A DNA stretch of 64,000 nt from Pseudomonas sp. Seg1 (GTDB lineage Bacteria > Pseudomonadota > Gammaproteobacteria > Pseudomonadales > Pseudomonadaceae), in contig NZ_AP021903.1 of the NCBI RefSeq assembly GCF_018326005.1, forward strand, positions 2,730,001 through 2,794,000, written 5' to 3'. The notes below the pieces were generated by a model, which did not search any database, was not told where the DNA came from, and saw only the letters and a program-made list of their open reading frames with translations. Shown here piece after piece: positions 1-8,634 of this stretch (its first letter is position 1; each line of letters starts with the position of its first letter). The position numbers were made by a program, and so were the translations under genes.

Positions 1-781
1 GAAAATGCGCCTGATCGGCAAACCCCGCTTCCAGCGCCACATCGGCAATCAACTGACCACTGCGCAAACGGCCACGGGCGAACTGGATGCGCTGGTTCAC
101 CAGAAACGCATGCGGGGTCATCCCGTAATACTGTTTGAAGGCGCGAATCAGGTACGACGGCGACAGCTGCGCCGCGAGGCAAATGTCATCCAGGCTCAGC
201 AGGTCCGTGCAATGTTCGCGGATGTAATCGGCGGCGCGTTCGAGCTTGAAATTCGGCTCGCGCACGGGCGCTTGCGCCGGGTTCAGGCGCAATTGCAGAT
301 CGCTGAAAAACTCCACTGCCACGCTCTGTTTGCGCAAGACGTCCTGTTGCTCGTCGATCAACACCTCGTACAGCCCGTTCAGATCGCCGAACAGCTTGGC
401 GTCGGCGAGATGAGTGGTGGCAAACCGGCGAAACTCAAGCTCGGCACTGAAGCCCAGTTGATGTTGCAGATCGGTCAGCCATGGCGTCTCGACGTACAGC
501 ATCAGGTACGACCACGGCTGATCATCGATCGGGTTGCACGCATGCACATCACCGGGATTCATCAGCACCACGGTGCCCGCCGTGACTTCGAACTGCGCTT
601 GTTCGTGTACATAGGTGCTGCGCCCGGCGGTGATCGCTCCAATCGAAAAATGCGCATGGGAATGCCGGGCGTAACACACCTCGCGACCATCGGCGATCGC
701 CCGCGCCTCGATGAAGGGCAGGGCGTCGTCGCGCCAGAAGCGCGGGGCTTTTTCAGGGTTTTTCGCGGCAGCGTGTTTCAT
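1..781 (-). CDS. AraC family transcriptional regulator (3' end cut by window edge)
   Basis: About 260 codons are visible; the C-terminus lies beyond base 1. The start MKHAAAKN at 781 has GGGA about 9 bases upstream; an in-frame ATG at 790 is too close to that site. The N-terminal part (roughly residues 20-150) looks like an AraC ligand-binding cupin, with HSHAHFSIGAI and later NPGDVHACNP. The part after about residue 185 (RAADYIREHC, LSPSYLIRAFKQYYG) is the AraC DNA-binding region, whose second helix-turn-helix begins at GFADQAHF and runs off the edge. The effector and targets are unknown. The VOC gene lies 35 bp upstream in the same orientation and could be co-transcribed with it. Confidence 0.93.
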   Translation of the reverse strand, partial: MKHAAAKNPEKAPRFWRDDALPFIEARAIADGREVCYARHSHAHFSIGAITAGRSTYVHEQAQFEVTAGTVVLMNPGDVHACNPIDDQPWSYLMLYVETPWLTDLQHQLGFSAELEFRRFATTHLADAKLFGDLNGLYEVLIDEQQDVLRKQSVAVEFFSDLQLRLNPAQAPVREPNFKLERAADYIREHCTDLLSLDDICLAAQLSPSYLIRAFKQYYGMTPHAFLVNQRIQFARGRLRSGQLIADVALEAGFADQAHF

Positions 782-816
782 CAACGTCATTCCCGGCAGG
801 CCAGCGCCCGAGTGTA

Positions 817-1320
817 TTAGCTCTGGCCGGCAAAGGCCCGTTCCAGTTCGGCGATATCGAGTTTTTTCATCTGGAACATCGCCTGCATCGCCCGCTGGGA
901 TTTGCTGGTGTCCGGATCTTGCATCATGTGCATGAACGCCACCGGCACGATCTGCCACGACACGCCAAACTTGTCCTTGAGCCAGCCGCATTGCTGGGCT
1001 TCTACTGGCCCGCCGGCTGAGAGGTTGCCCCAAAAATGGTCGATTTCCTCCTGGTTCTGGCAATTGACCTGAAACGAGATGGCTTCGCTGAACTTGAACA
1101 TCGGCCCGCCATTCAGCCCGGTGAAAGCATGGCCATCGAGTTCGAAACTGACGGTCATCACCGCACCTTCCGGCTTGCCGTGAAATTCCTGACCGACCTT
1201 GCTGTAGTGGGTCACGCCAGTGATTTTCGAGTGGTCGAAGATCGCGCAGTAGAACTTCGCGGCGGCTTCGGCCTGATCGTCGAACCACAGGCACGGTGTG
1301 AGTTTTTGAAAACGTTGCAT
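817..1320 (-). CDS. VOC family protein (PhnB / 3-demethylubiquinone methyltransferase-like fold)
   Basis: A 167-residue protein beginning MQRFQKLTPCLWFDDQ. GAGG stands 9 bases before this ATG, so I prefer it to the ATG at 1329 or the GTG at 1347. The pattern TPCLWFDDQAEAAAKFY at the N-terminus, GGPMFKFSEAISF in the middle and the CGWLKDKFGVSWQIVP segment typify the PhnB-like glyoxalase/VOC family. Members of this family often have no known substrate, so no reaction is assigned. It is divergent from the exported protein at 1469, with about 150 bp between them for both promoters. Confidence 0.9.
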   Translation of the reverse strand: MQRFQKLTPCLWFDDQAEAAAKFYCAIFDHSKITGVTHYSKVGQEFHGKPEGAVMTVSFELDGHAFTGLNGGPMFKFSEAISFQVNCQNQEEIDHFWGNLSAGGPVEAQQCGWLKDKFGVSWQIVPVAFMHMMQDPDTSKSQRAMQAMFQMKKLDIAELERAFAGQS

Positions 1321-1468
1321 GACAGTCATCCTCGGCAGGTTAGACACGCAGGATTAACAGCGTAGTCAGTCCTTGGTCGACTGGCGGTGCCGTAGATCGA
1401 CAAGTGCGCCGCCATTGGATTGTCGATAGACTTGCCGCCCCGATTTTGCCGCAAGGACGCTTCGCATC

Positions 1469-2806
1469 ATGGTTGCCCCACGTTCCCTGTTTTTCGCCTG
1501 CCTGTTCGCCACAGCATCGGCCAGCGCGGCCCCATTGAGCTGTCAGCTCCAGGACCCGGCCGGCAAATACCTTGTCGACGTGCGTGTCGAGCAGCCGCCG
1601 ACAGACAGTTTTGACCCCGTTGCGGCGCAGATCATCTTGCGCGATAAAGTCAGCGGCGATGTGCTGCAAACAATCGCAACGCCCGACGCTTCCGAACTGT
1701 TAAAGACTGACGGCGCAGACCCAACCCTGCGCTGCGATGATCAGCGGCTGCTGGTGTTCGGCGACTTCAATTTCGATGGTCAGCAGGATCTGGCCGTGCG
1801 CAACGGCAATGACGGTGGTTACGCGGCGGCGTCGTACGACGTTTACCTGTTCGATGCGGCGAATCCGCTGCTGATGCCGAACAAGGCATTCTCCGCGCTG
1901 ACCCGTGAGCCGAACCTGGGCATGTTCGAGATCGATAGCACAGGCAAACGCCTGATCACCCGGTCGAAAAGCGGTTGCTGCTGGCGCCAGCGTGTGAGCT
2001 GGCAGGTTCAGGATCAGCGCCCGCTGCGCGTGGCTGAAACCATCGAAGTGGCGCAGGCGCCCTCCGAAGCCAATCCGTTCATGCCCAAAGGCTACACCGA
2101 AATCACCCAGCGCAATTTGCAGGGCGGTCAGTGGGTCGCGCAACGTCGTTTCGAAGGGCCCACAGGTGAGGCGCCGGTGATGTTGCGCGGCAAACTCGAC
2201 GAGAAAATCGCTTTCCAGTTGTGGTGGCAATTGCAGGGTGCTGTCTATGTCGGCGAAGTGCGCTACACCGGTGGCAGCGGCAAACCCATCCGACTGGTCG
2301 GCGAACCTTACGACGATGGCGGCATTGCCCTGCATGAGATCAGTGAGCAGGGCACGATTACCGGCAACTGGTTTATTGACGGTGAACCCGATGAGAACGG
2401 CTTCCAGGGCGGGACCTGGCACAGCGGGGACAAGTCGTATTCCGTTGAATCGCGCCCGACCGCGTTCCATATTGCGCCGCAGAAACTCGCCGCGGTGGCG
2501 GCCGATCAACGTGAAGGACGCTACGTCATGGTGACCGATGATCAGCGCTCGGCATGGCTGACATTGAAGATCACCCGCGATCCGCAGGGTAGCGAAGTGG
2601 CGTCCCTGCAGATGGCGGTCACGCAACCGGACAAACCGGCCGGTCAGGTGAATGAACAGTGGCCATTGTTGGCGGGCAATCTGCTGATCGCACAGAAACA
2701 AGTGACTGAGCCGCTCTACCGCGTACGTCTGCTCGACGGTGCCGTGTGGGTGGAAGCCTATGGCGAGTACGACGCTTTCCGGGGCACGTATCTGAAGCAA
2801 CCCTAA
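1469..2806 (+). CDS. Exported protein of unknown function with FG-GAP-like segment
   Basis: 445 residues. The N-terminus MVAPRSLFFACLFATASASA followed by APLSC is a clear Sec signal peptide, so the product is probably periplasmic. AAGGA lies about 10 bases before the ATG. Around residues 90-125 the sequence GDFNFDGQQDLAVRNGNDGG resembles the Asp/Asn-rich calcium-type loop of XAC2610/FG-GAP-like proteins, and the C-terminal half is rich in beta-strand-like sequence without a motif I can name. It ends 14 bp before the convergent TonB receptor gene. The function cannot be named from sequence. Confidence 0.85.
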   Translation: MVAPRSLFFACLFATASASAAPLSCQLQDPAGKYLVDVRVEQPPTDSFDPVAAQIILRDKVSGDVLQTIATPDASELLKTDGADPTLRCDDQRLLVFGDFNFDGQQDLAVRNGNDGGYAAASYDVYLFDAANPLLMPNKAFSALTREPNLGMFEIDSTGKRLITRSKSGCCWRQRVSWQVQDQRPLRVAETIEVAQAPSEANPFMPKGYTEITQRNLQGGQWVAQRRFEGPTGEAPVMLRGKLDEKIAFQLWWQLQGAVYVGEVRYTGGSGKPIRLVGEPYDDGGIALHEISEQGTITGNWFIDGEPDENGFQGGTWHSGDKSYSVESRPTAFHIAPQKLAAVAADQREGRYVMVTDDQRSAWLTLKITRDPQGSEVASLQMAVTQPDKPAGQVNEQWPLLAGNLLIAQKQVTEPLYRVRLLDGAVWVEAYGEYDAFRGTYLKQP

Positions 2807-2819
2807 CCGGCGCGCACCA

Positions 2820-5261
2820 TCAGAAATCCCAACGCGTGGTCAGTTGCAGGCTGCGCGGTTCGCCATAGAAGCCGGTGCCGAAGTTGCCGAGCCCGGTGTA
2901 GTAGGTTTTGTCGAACAGGTTCTTGATGTTGAGCGTGGTGCTCAGGTGCTCGTTGAAGCGATAGCGCGCCATCGCATCGACCAGGTAGTAACTGTCCTGA
3001 GTGATGCGCACGTTCTCGCCAGCATCGGGTTGGAACACGTTGCCGAAAAACTCGCTCTGCCAACTGACGCCGCCGCCCAGCGTCAGGTTCTGCCAGTGGC
3101 CGGGCAGTCGATAGCTGCTGAATAGCCGGATCAATTGCTTCGGTGCGGTGGTTTGCAGGATCGAGGCGTACACCGGGTTGCCGTGGGCATCGCGGGTATG
3201 GTTGTAGGCGTAGCCGGCGGAGAGGTTCCAGCCGTCGGCCACCTCGCCCGCCAGTTCGAATTCAAAACCTTTGGTGGTCGCGCCTTGCACGGCGCGGTAC
3301 ACGGCCTCGTTGTCGAAGCCGCTGACCTGTTCGGCGACGTTGTCTTGCTCGATGCGAAACACGGCGAAACTCGCATTCAGCCGACCGTCGAAATACTCGG
3401 CCTTGATGCCCGCTTCATAGCTGTCGCACTGCACCGGGTCGAGGACCTGGCGCGAGGCGTCTTTGCTGAGCTGCGGTTGATAGATGCGCGTGTAACTGGT
3501 GTACAGCGAATAGGTGTCGTCGAGGTCGTAGACCATGCCCGCGTACGGCGTGACCACACCGGTCTGGCGGTAGCCGTCGCGCACATCCGCTGTGGCCGGA
3601 TCGCGGTAGTCGAGGTGGTCGCTGGCGGTGAAATCGCTGACCCGTCCGCCAAGGATCAACGCCAGATCGTCGCTGGCCTTGAAGCGCGTTGAAAAGTACG
3701 CGCCGGTCTGGCGCTGAACGATGGCGTCCGTGCCGATCTGCGGGATGTCGGGCTTGGGATATTCGCCACGCCAGTCAAAAATGCTGCCATTGAGCGGCGG
3801 GTAGACCGAGCCGTAAACCGGGTTGTCCTGTCGGGTGTTCATCGACATGAAACCGATAAGCAGTTGATGTTCGCGACCGAACAGGCTGAACGCCCCGCCG
3901 AGGTTGATATCGACGTTGTCCTGCACCTCATCGCCCTTGAATTTGCCCATGTACAGAAACATGCCGTCGCCGGTTGCCGGGTCCGGATTGCCGCCGCTGG
4001 CCGAGCCGAGGAGGGTGTCGTGCTCGCGGTGTTTGCGGTCGTAGCTGAGTTTCAGCGTCCAGTCGTTTTGCAGTTGGTGGGCGAGGGCGGCGAACAGCGT
4101 CTGATTGATGAAATCGCGGCGGCTCCAGTCGGTGGCCGGGTTGAACGAGCGCGAGAAATGGGTCCGTGAACCGTCGCTGAAAAACATCGGGAACCCGGTC
4201 CAGCTCGCACCGCGCGAGCGGGTGTTCTGCTGGTCAAAACCGAGGGTCAGCAGCGTGTCCGGGGTCAGGTCGGCTTCGACGATGCCATAGGCAATGTCCT
4301 TGGTGTTTTGGTAGTGATCGGCGTGAGCGCTGCGCTGCTGATGGACGCCGACAAAGCGTGCGCGCACGTTGCCGCTGGCAGACAACGGGCCGGCAATATC
4401 GGTTTCAGTGCGCACGTTACCCCACGAACCGAGGCTGCCACTCAGCGCCGCCTGGAACACTGGCGTCGGGCGCTTACGGATCAGATTGACCGTGGCCGAC
4501 GGATCCCCCGAGCCGGTCATCAGGCCGGTGGCGCCCTTGATGATTTCGACGCGGTCGAAGGTCGCCATGTCGGTGCTGGTGGTGCCGTAATCGTAGACCC
4601 CGTCGTAGTCGGTATTGACGCCGTCGTACTGGAAATTGCTGATCGGCGCGCCCCGACTGGAAAACTCCCAGCGCTCACTGTCGTAGTTCTGCACGCTGAT
4701 GCCCGGCGCGCGACGCAGGACGTCGGCAATCGCGGTGGCGCCCTGGTCGTCGAGTTGCTGGCGGGTGATCACCGTGACCGATTGCGGGGTTTCGCGCAGG
4801 GACAGCGGCAGGCCGGTGGCCGATGACGATTGGCCGGTGGTGTAGGCGTGGCTGCCTTCGGTGATGGCGCCAAGCGGCTTGCCGGAAATCGTCGTGGCGT
4901 CCAGTTGCACGGGGCTTGCGGTATCGCTGATACGCAGGACAAAACCGCCGCCGTTTTGCTGCTGCGCTTGCAGGCCGCTGCCATCGAGGAGGATTTGCAA
5001 GGCTTGCCGCACGCTGTAATCGCCGTTGAGGCCGGGGCTGCGCTTGTCGGCGGCGAGATCGTTATGGCCGGCGAGGAACACGCCGCTCTGCTCGGCAAAA
5101 CGGTTGAGCGCCGTGACTAGTTGGCCGGCGGCGATGGAGTAGTGATGCCTTGGCGCTTGATCGACAGCGGGCGCCGCCAGCGCCATCGACACGCACGCCC
5201 CCGGCAAGGCAGATGCCAGGGCCAGGGCGAAACGGCTGCGGGCGAGGGTGGAGCGCAACAT
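2820..5261 (-). CDS. TonB-dependent siderophore receptor with STN signalling domain
   Basis: 813 residues. The start MLRSTLARSRFALALA is supported by GGGAA close upstream, and a signal peptide ends near ALAAP. Residues about 45-100 form a secretin/TonB N-terminal (STN) domain (YSIAAGQLVTALNRFAEQSG, SVRQALQILLDGSGL). The plug follows (PQSVTVITRQQLDDQG, LRRAPGISV), then a 22-strand-type barrel ending in the aromatic terminus TTRWDF. The STN domain is the part that contacts a FecR-type anti-sigma protein. Such a partner lies immediately upstream (about 86 bp), after an ECF sigma gene, so this is the receptor of a cell-surface signalling system for ferric-siderophore uptake. The siderophore cannot be deduced. 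Confidence 0.95.
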   Translation of the reverse strand: MLRSTLARSRFALALASALPGACVSMALAAPAVDQAPRHHYSIAAGQLVTALNRFAEQSGVFLAGHNDLAADKRSPGLNGDYSVRQALQILLDGSGLQAQQQNGGGFVLRISDTASPVQLDATTISGKPLGAITEGSHAYTTGQSSSATGLPLSLRETPQSVTVITRQQLDDQGATAIADVLRRAPGISVQNYDSERWEFSSRGAPISNFQYDGVNTDYDGVYDYGTTSTDMATFDRVEIIKGATGLMTGSGDPSATVNLIRKRPTPVFQAALSGSLGSWGNVRTETDIAGPLSASGNVRARFVGVHQQRSAHADHYQNTKDIAYGIVEADLTPDTLLTLGFDQQNTRSRGASWTGFPMFFSDGSRTHFSRSFNPATDWSRRDFINQTLFAALAHQLQNDWTLKLSYDRKHREHDTLLGSASGGNPDPATGDGMFLYMGKFKGDEVQDNVDINLGGAFSLFGREHQLLIGFMSMNTRQDNPVYGSVYPPLNGSIFDWRGEYPKPDIPQIGTDAIVQRQTGAYFSTRFKASDDLALILGGRVSDFTASDHLDYRDPATADVRDGYRQTGVVTPYAGMVYDLDDTYSLYTSYTRIYQPQLSKDASRQVLDPVQCDSYEAGIKAEYFDGRLNASFAVFRIEQDNVAEQVSGFDNEAVYRAVQGATTKGFEFELAGEVADGWNLSAGYAYNHTRDAHGNPVYASILQTTAPKQLIRLFSSYRLPGHWQNLTLGGGVSWQSEFFGNVFQPDAGENVRITQDSYYLVDAMARYRFNEHLSTTLNIKNLFDKTYYTGLGNFGTGFYGEPRSLQLTTRWDF

Positions 5262-5347
5262 GAAGTTCCCGGGGCGATCAACGAAAAGAGGGGCTGCTGA
5301 GGGGCAACCGAACGAACCGGCAAAAAGGGAACCGTGCGCCGAAAAAA

Positions 5348-6322
5348 TCACACGCTCGGCCCGACGCTGACCCACCAGTTGAAGGTTTTATCGACACGAA
5401 TGGGCAGCGCCGCTTCCAACAAACGCAGGGCTTGATCGGTATCCTTGAGCGGGAACGAGCCCATCACCGGCAGACTCGCCACGACCGGATCGCAGTGCAG
5501 ATGCCCCGGGCGATAACGGCTCAATTCTTCAATCAACTCGCCCAGCGGCAGGTTGTCCGCCAGCAACAGGCCCTGACGCCAGGCCTCGCGGGACGGGCTG
5601 GCCGGAGCTGTGTTGCCCAGGCGCTCGATGCTGAAGGCCAGTTGTTGGCCGGCCTGCACAACCAGGCTTGCGCCTTGCTGGTTACGCACCTCGACCGCGC
5701 CCTGATAGACATTGAGCAAGGTATTGCGCTCGTTCTGGCGCACGCTGAACCGCGTGCCCAGTGCGCGCATCCGGCCGTGCGCGGTATCGACCAGAAAGGC
5801 GCGGCCCAGCTCCTTGGCGGTGTCGATCAGCACTTCACCGGCATGCAATTGCAACAGGCGTTGCGTGGCGTCAAATCGCACATTCACGGCGCTCAGGGCG
5901 TTGAGCCAGATGCGGCTGCCGTCGCTGAGGGTGGCCTCGCGGGTTTCTCCGGTGCCGGTCGACAGATCCGCGCTGAGGCGTTCGACCATCGGCGTACTGC
6001 GCCACGCGGCCCAACCGGTCAGCCCGGTTGCCGCGAGAATCAACAGCCCTTTGAGCGACTGTCGACGGCTGATCGAGGTGCGTGTGCTGGTGCGCAGGGT
6101 GTGGCTGATAGCGTGGGCCTCGTTATCGCCCTGCAACGGCGCAAAGCGCTGGCCGACGCGTTCGACATAACGCCAGGCAGCCTGATGCTCAGGGCTTTGC
6201 GCCAGCCACGCCTGCCAGCTCAGGCGCTCGTGCTCGGCGACGTGGTCGTCATGCAATTGCACGTACCACTGCGCCGCTTGCTCAAGGCTGGTGTGGCTGA
6301 GCTTGTTCACCGGGCTATTCAA
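5348..6322 (-). CDS. FecR-family anti-sigma factor / sensor
   Basis: About 324 residues. It starts with the FecR N-terminal (DUF4880) pattern LEQAAQWYVQLHDD and LSWQAWLAQSPEHQAAW. One transmembrane segment follows at about residues 90-110 (LLILAATGLTGWAAW), and the periplasmic FecR domain carries LSDGSRIWLNALSAV and the LGTRFSVRQ motif. It passes the signal from the STN domain of the receptor to the sigma factor. The start is uncertain: TTG at 6322 overlaps the sigma stop by 8 bases, and an in-frame GTG at 6310 is the alternative. Either way it is coupled to the sigma gene. Confidence 0.93.
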   Translation of the reverse strand: MNSPVNKLSHTSLEQAAQWYVQLHDDHVAEHERLSWQAWLAQSPEHQAAWRYVERVGQRFAPLQGDNEAHAISHTLRTSTRTSISRRQSLKGLLILAATGLTGWAAWRSTPMVERLSADLSTGTGETREATLSDGSRIWLNALSAVNVRFDATQRLLQLHAGEVLIDTAKELGRAFLVDTAHGRMRALGTRFSVRQNERNTLLNVYQGAVEVRNQQGASLVVQAGQQLAFSIERLGNTAPASPSREAWRQGLLLADNLPLGELIEELSRYRPGHLHCDPVVASLPVMGSFPLKDTDQALRLLEAALPIRVDKTFNWWVSVGPSV

Positions 6323-6839
6323 TCAGCAGACCATCGAGTTCGGCTTCGAGCATGGCGCAATGCATCATCGCCTGAGCCAGGTATTTCTTGATCATCCGCT
6401 CGCTGACGCCGAGCTGTTCGGCGATCAGTTTGTAGGGCATGCCATGCAGCTGCGCGAGGATGAACGCATCGCTGACCCGCTGTGGCAGACGCTGCAACAT
6501 GGCGTCCACTTCGTGCAGGGTTTCGACGATGATCGCCTGTTGCTCGGGCGAGGGCTGCAAGTCCGCTGGGCGACTGGCCAGGGTTTCCAGCCAGGTCTGC
6601 TCCAGTTGCCGACGTCGCCAGTGATCGACGCACAGGCCCCGGGCAATGGTCGCCAGATAGGAGCGTTCGTGAACTTCGCCATTGAAGGTTTGCGGGCGCT
6701 TGAGCACGCGGATGAAGGTGTCGTGCGCCAGGTCCGCCGCATCCATCGCGTTGCTAAGGCGCCGACGCAATAGCTCATGCAGCCAGCGGTGATGGCTGAG
6801 GTAGAGATTCTGCACGAGAGAGGCGTCGGCGACCGTCAT
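6315..6839 (-). CDS. FecI-like ECF RNA polymerase sigma factor
   Basis: 174 residues with region 2 (HDTFIRVLKRPQ, YLATIARGLCVDHWRRR) and region 4 (LPQRVSDAFILAQLHGMPYKLIAEQLGVSERMI split around residues 115-150), the size and layout of iron-starvation sigma factors. It heads the sigma / FecR / receptor cluster. Known logic for this family: the factor is held by the FecR protein until the loaded receptor signals, then transcribes the receptor gene. A Fur-like box about 80 bp upstream suggests repression by iron. Confidence 0.95.
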   Translation of the reverse strand: MTVADASLVQNLYLSHHRWLHELLRRRLSNAMDAADLAHDTFIRVLKRPQTFNGEVHERSYLATIARGLCVDHWRRRQLEQTWLETLASRPADLQPSPEQQAIIVETLHEVDAMLQRLPQRVSDAFILAQLHGMPYKLIAEQLGVSERMIKKYLAQAMMHCAMLEAELDGLLIE

Positions 6840-6916
6840 CAGAGCAAGCGTCCAGAGCGACCGTTACGGGTCTAAATAAGAATGGGTCGCGATTAAAGCA
6901 AAAGGACGGATGGTGT

Positions 6917-6935
6917 GCAAATGATATTGGTTTGC
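6917..6935 (-). promoter_or_regulatory. Putative Fur box upstream of the ECF sigma gene
   Basis: GCAAATGATATTGGTTTGC matches 12 of 19 positions of the Fur consensus GATAATGATAATCATTATC, including the ATGATA core, and its ends form the inverted pair GCAAA/TTTGC. It sits about 80 bp before the sigma start, a usual place for Fur control. The prediction rests on the match and context only. Confidence 0.5.
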
Positions 6936-7009
6936 TTTTGGGTGGTTGGGATGACGGGCGTGGAGTTGTGTAGTCTTAATGACAATTCAGTGAGTCAAAA
7001 TGACTTTTA

Positions 7010-7023
7010 TTGATCTGGGTCAA
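7010..7023 (+). promoter_or_regulatory. Anr/FNR-type box upstream of the PpyR-like gene
   Basis: TTGATCTGGGTCAA has the TTGAT-N4-GTCAA form of Anr/FNR/Dnr sites (consensus TTGAT-N4-ATCAA). If it acts at the usual -41.5, transcription would start near 7058, about 60 bases before the ATG at 7120. A second GTCAA-A-TTGAC inverted pair overlaps its right half (7019-7029). Low-oxygen or nitric-oxide control is inferred. Confidence 0.6.
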
Positions 7024-7119
7024 ATTGACTCTTTTTTTCGCAAGTAGCTGATTTTATGGGGGAGGAAATCTGGCACAAGAATTGAAACGGCTTCTGTACC
7101 TACTCAGGAGTACCGCGCT

Positions 7120-7362
7120 ATGTTCACCTTCTTCGAAAGTCCGCTGAACGTTCTGCACCTGTCGAGCAAAGTGCTCGTCGCTGGCCTGATTGTCTTGCTG
7201 GCGGGTATTTACGGCGCTTATCTGTATCAAGGCAACATGCCGATCGCGCTGCTGGTGGCCATGCACGCCATGACCATCCTCGGCCCGACCTTGCTGAAAA
7301 TCGGCTACGTCATGCGCCTGCTGGCGCAGTATCAGACCCGCCGCACACTCGCCATCCACTGA
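7120..7362 (+). CDS. ppyR: Small inner-membrane protein, PpyR-like
   Basis: 80 residues. CAGGAG lies 8-9 bases before the ATG. Two hydrophobic segments (about residues 18-37, VLVAGLIVLLAGIYGAYLY, and 42-66) are joined by a short QGNMP turn, and a basic C-terminus (QYQTRRTL) follows. Size and sequence fit what Pseudomonas annotations call PpyR, a transmembrane regulator linked in P. aeruginosa to psl and pyoverdine expression; I recognise this from memory only. The Anr-type box upstream fits the oxygen-dependent control reported for that gene. A REP pair follows at once and separates it from the convergent methyltransferase. Confidence 0.7.
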   Translation: MFTFFESPLNVLHLSSKVLVAGLIVLLAGIYGAYLYQGNMPIALLVAMHAMTILGPTLLKIGYVMRLLAQYQTRRTLAIH

Positions 7363-7366
7363 ATTC

Positions 7367-7457
7367 CTGTGGGAGCTGGCTTGCCAGCGATGAGGGCAGC
7401 AGCCCCGACATCCAGGTTGCCTGATCCAATGCCATCGCTGGCAAGCCAGCTCCCACA
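7367..7457. repeat. REP pair (inverted), GGAGCTGGCTTGCCAGCGA family
   Basis: CTGTGGGAGCTGGCTTGCCA at the left and its reverse complement at the right enclose a spacer of about 40 bp. Each copy is itself a small palindrome (GCTGGCTTGCCAGC). The pair lies between two convergent genes and can fold into one long hairpin, so it may end transcription from both sides. Confidence 0.9.
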
Positions 7458-7502
7458 AGTGCGCGGCGTATGCAAGACCATGTCTCGACGATGATTCCTG
7501 CA

Positions 7503-8171
7503 TCATCTGCGTTCAGCGATCATCAGCAACGACTGCGGCACCGGGCTCTGCGGGTGCTGGGGTTCTTGCAGTCCGATCAAACGGAAACCCGCCATGTCGA
7601 GCGCATTAAGCCAACTTGACAAGGTGCGGAAATACCACGGCATCGGCTGCCACTGGCCCTTGAAGCCGGCGAAATTTTCCTCGCGCCAACTATCCTGATA
7701 ATCACCCGCCGCCACCGCCCACGGGTGCAGCGTCTGAATCACCAGCGCGCCTCCGGGCACCAGCAACGCATTCATCGCGGTGAGCAACGGGATGATGTCT
7801 TGATGCAGCAGCGAGAAGTTGGCGCAGATCAGGTCGTAGTCGCGTCCGATGTCCACCGTCGCCTCGACCAACGCCTCATAAGTGGCGACATGCACCGCCG
7901 AAGCTCCGGCGGAACGCGCTGCCTCGATCAGCGTCGCATCGCCATCCACGCCTGTCGCGTCGATGCCGCGATCTGCCAACGCCCGCAACAACCAGCCTTC
8001 GCCGCAACCAAGGTCAAGCACGCGTGCTGGTTGTCGGCCCATGATCGCCAGCAGAATCGCCTGGTCGGTGACCTGCTGACGGCTTTCAATCGCGCCGCTG
8101 CGGATCACCTCGATCCAGGCGTGGGCGTTGTCGTGCCAGCTCTGCAAAAGGGTGGATTCGGGGGAGGGCAT
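7503..8171 (-). CDS. Class I SAM-dependent methyltransferase
   Basis: 222 residues. Motif I is ARVLDLGCGEGWLLRAL (residues about 54-70), followed by GVDGDATLIEAAR for the acidic residue that binds SAM ribose, then YDLICANFSLLHQD and LVPGGALVIQTLHPW. This is the layout of a small Rossmann-fold methyltransferase of the UbiE/Methyltransf_11-12 type. Nothing nearby reveals the acceptor. The DUF6124 gene lies about 100 bp upstream on the same strand. Confidence 0.92.
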   Translation of the reverse strand: MPSPESTLLQSWHDNAHAWIEVIRSGAIESRQQVTDQAILLAIMGRQPARVLDLGCGEGWLLRALADRGIDATGVDGDATLIEAARSAGASAVHVATYEALVEATVDIGRDYDLICANFSLLHQDIIPLLTAMNALLVPGGALVIQTLHPWAVAAGDYQDSWREENFAGFKGQWQPMPWYFRTLSSWLNALDMAGFRLIGLQEPQHPQSPVPQSLLMIAERR

Positions 8172-8271
8172 GCCGTGGTCCGATGCGGTTTGAAAAAATC
8201 AGTATGGACGCCGGATTGAAGATCGCCATGCAGGACGTGCCAGCCCTGCATGGCGATCCGTCTGGCAACGA

Positions 8272-8634
8272 CTACGGCAGTCGTAGCTTATCCAGTAATC
8301 GATTGACCAACAGCTCGTTCAACATGATCACCTGTTGCAGCGCCAGCAACGGTTTGCGCTCCGGGCCACCTACGGAGTTGGCGATATTGCCGGCCATGGC
8401 GTGGGCGTATGAAAGCGATTCACAGGCCTCGACCAGCAGGGTTTCGTCATCCAGCGTGGGGTCGACGAGATAGACGGGGCGAAACTTGGGCGATGCTGGC
8501 GGAGCTCCCAGGTCTTCGGGCTTGAGGTAGTAGTCGAGTGCGCGATCAGTCGCTTCTTTGACCTTTTGCGGGTCAAGCGCGGGGTCGTGGGGGATTGGAT
8601 CGGTGGGCGGTGGGTTTGGCGTGATTTTGAACAT
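8272..8634 (-). CDS. DUF6124 family protein
   Basis: 120 residues starting MFKITPNPPPTDPIP. GGAG lies about 12 bases before the ATG. The Pro-rich start, the SDS-like LDPQKVKEATDRALDYYLKP helix, the stretch TLLVEACESLSYAHAMAGNIA and the hydrophobic C-terminal helix LNELLVNRLLDKL fit the DUF6124 (earlier DUF3077) group of small cytosolic proteins that occur in many copies in Pseudomonas. The function is unknown. Its 5' side is unusual: a repeat-like leader of over 200 bases (separate entry). Confidence 0.85.
   Translation of the reverse strand: MFKITPNPPPTDPIPHDPALDPQKVKEATDRALDYYLKPEDLGAPPASPKFRPVYLVDPTLDDETLLVEACESLSYAHAMAGNIANSVGGPERKPLLALQQVIMLNELLVNRLLDKLRLP

Noticed and set aside
5..820. 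271-residue open frame on the + strand at the left edge
   Set aside because: The minus strand encodes a typical AraC regulator over the same bases.
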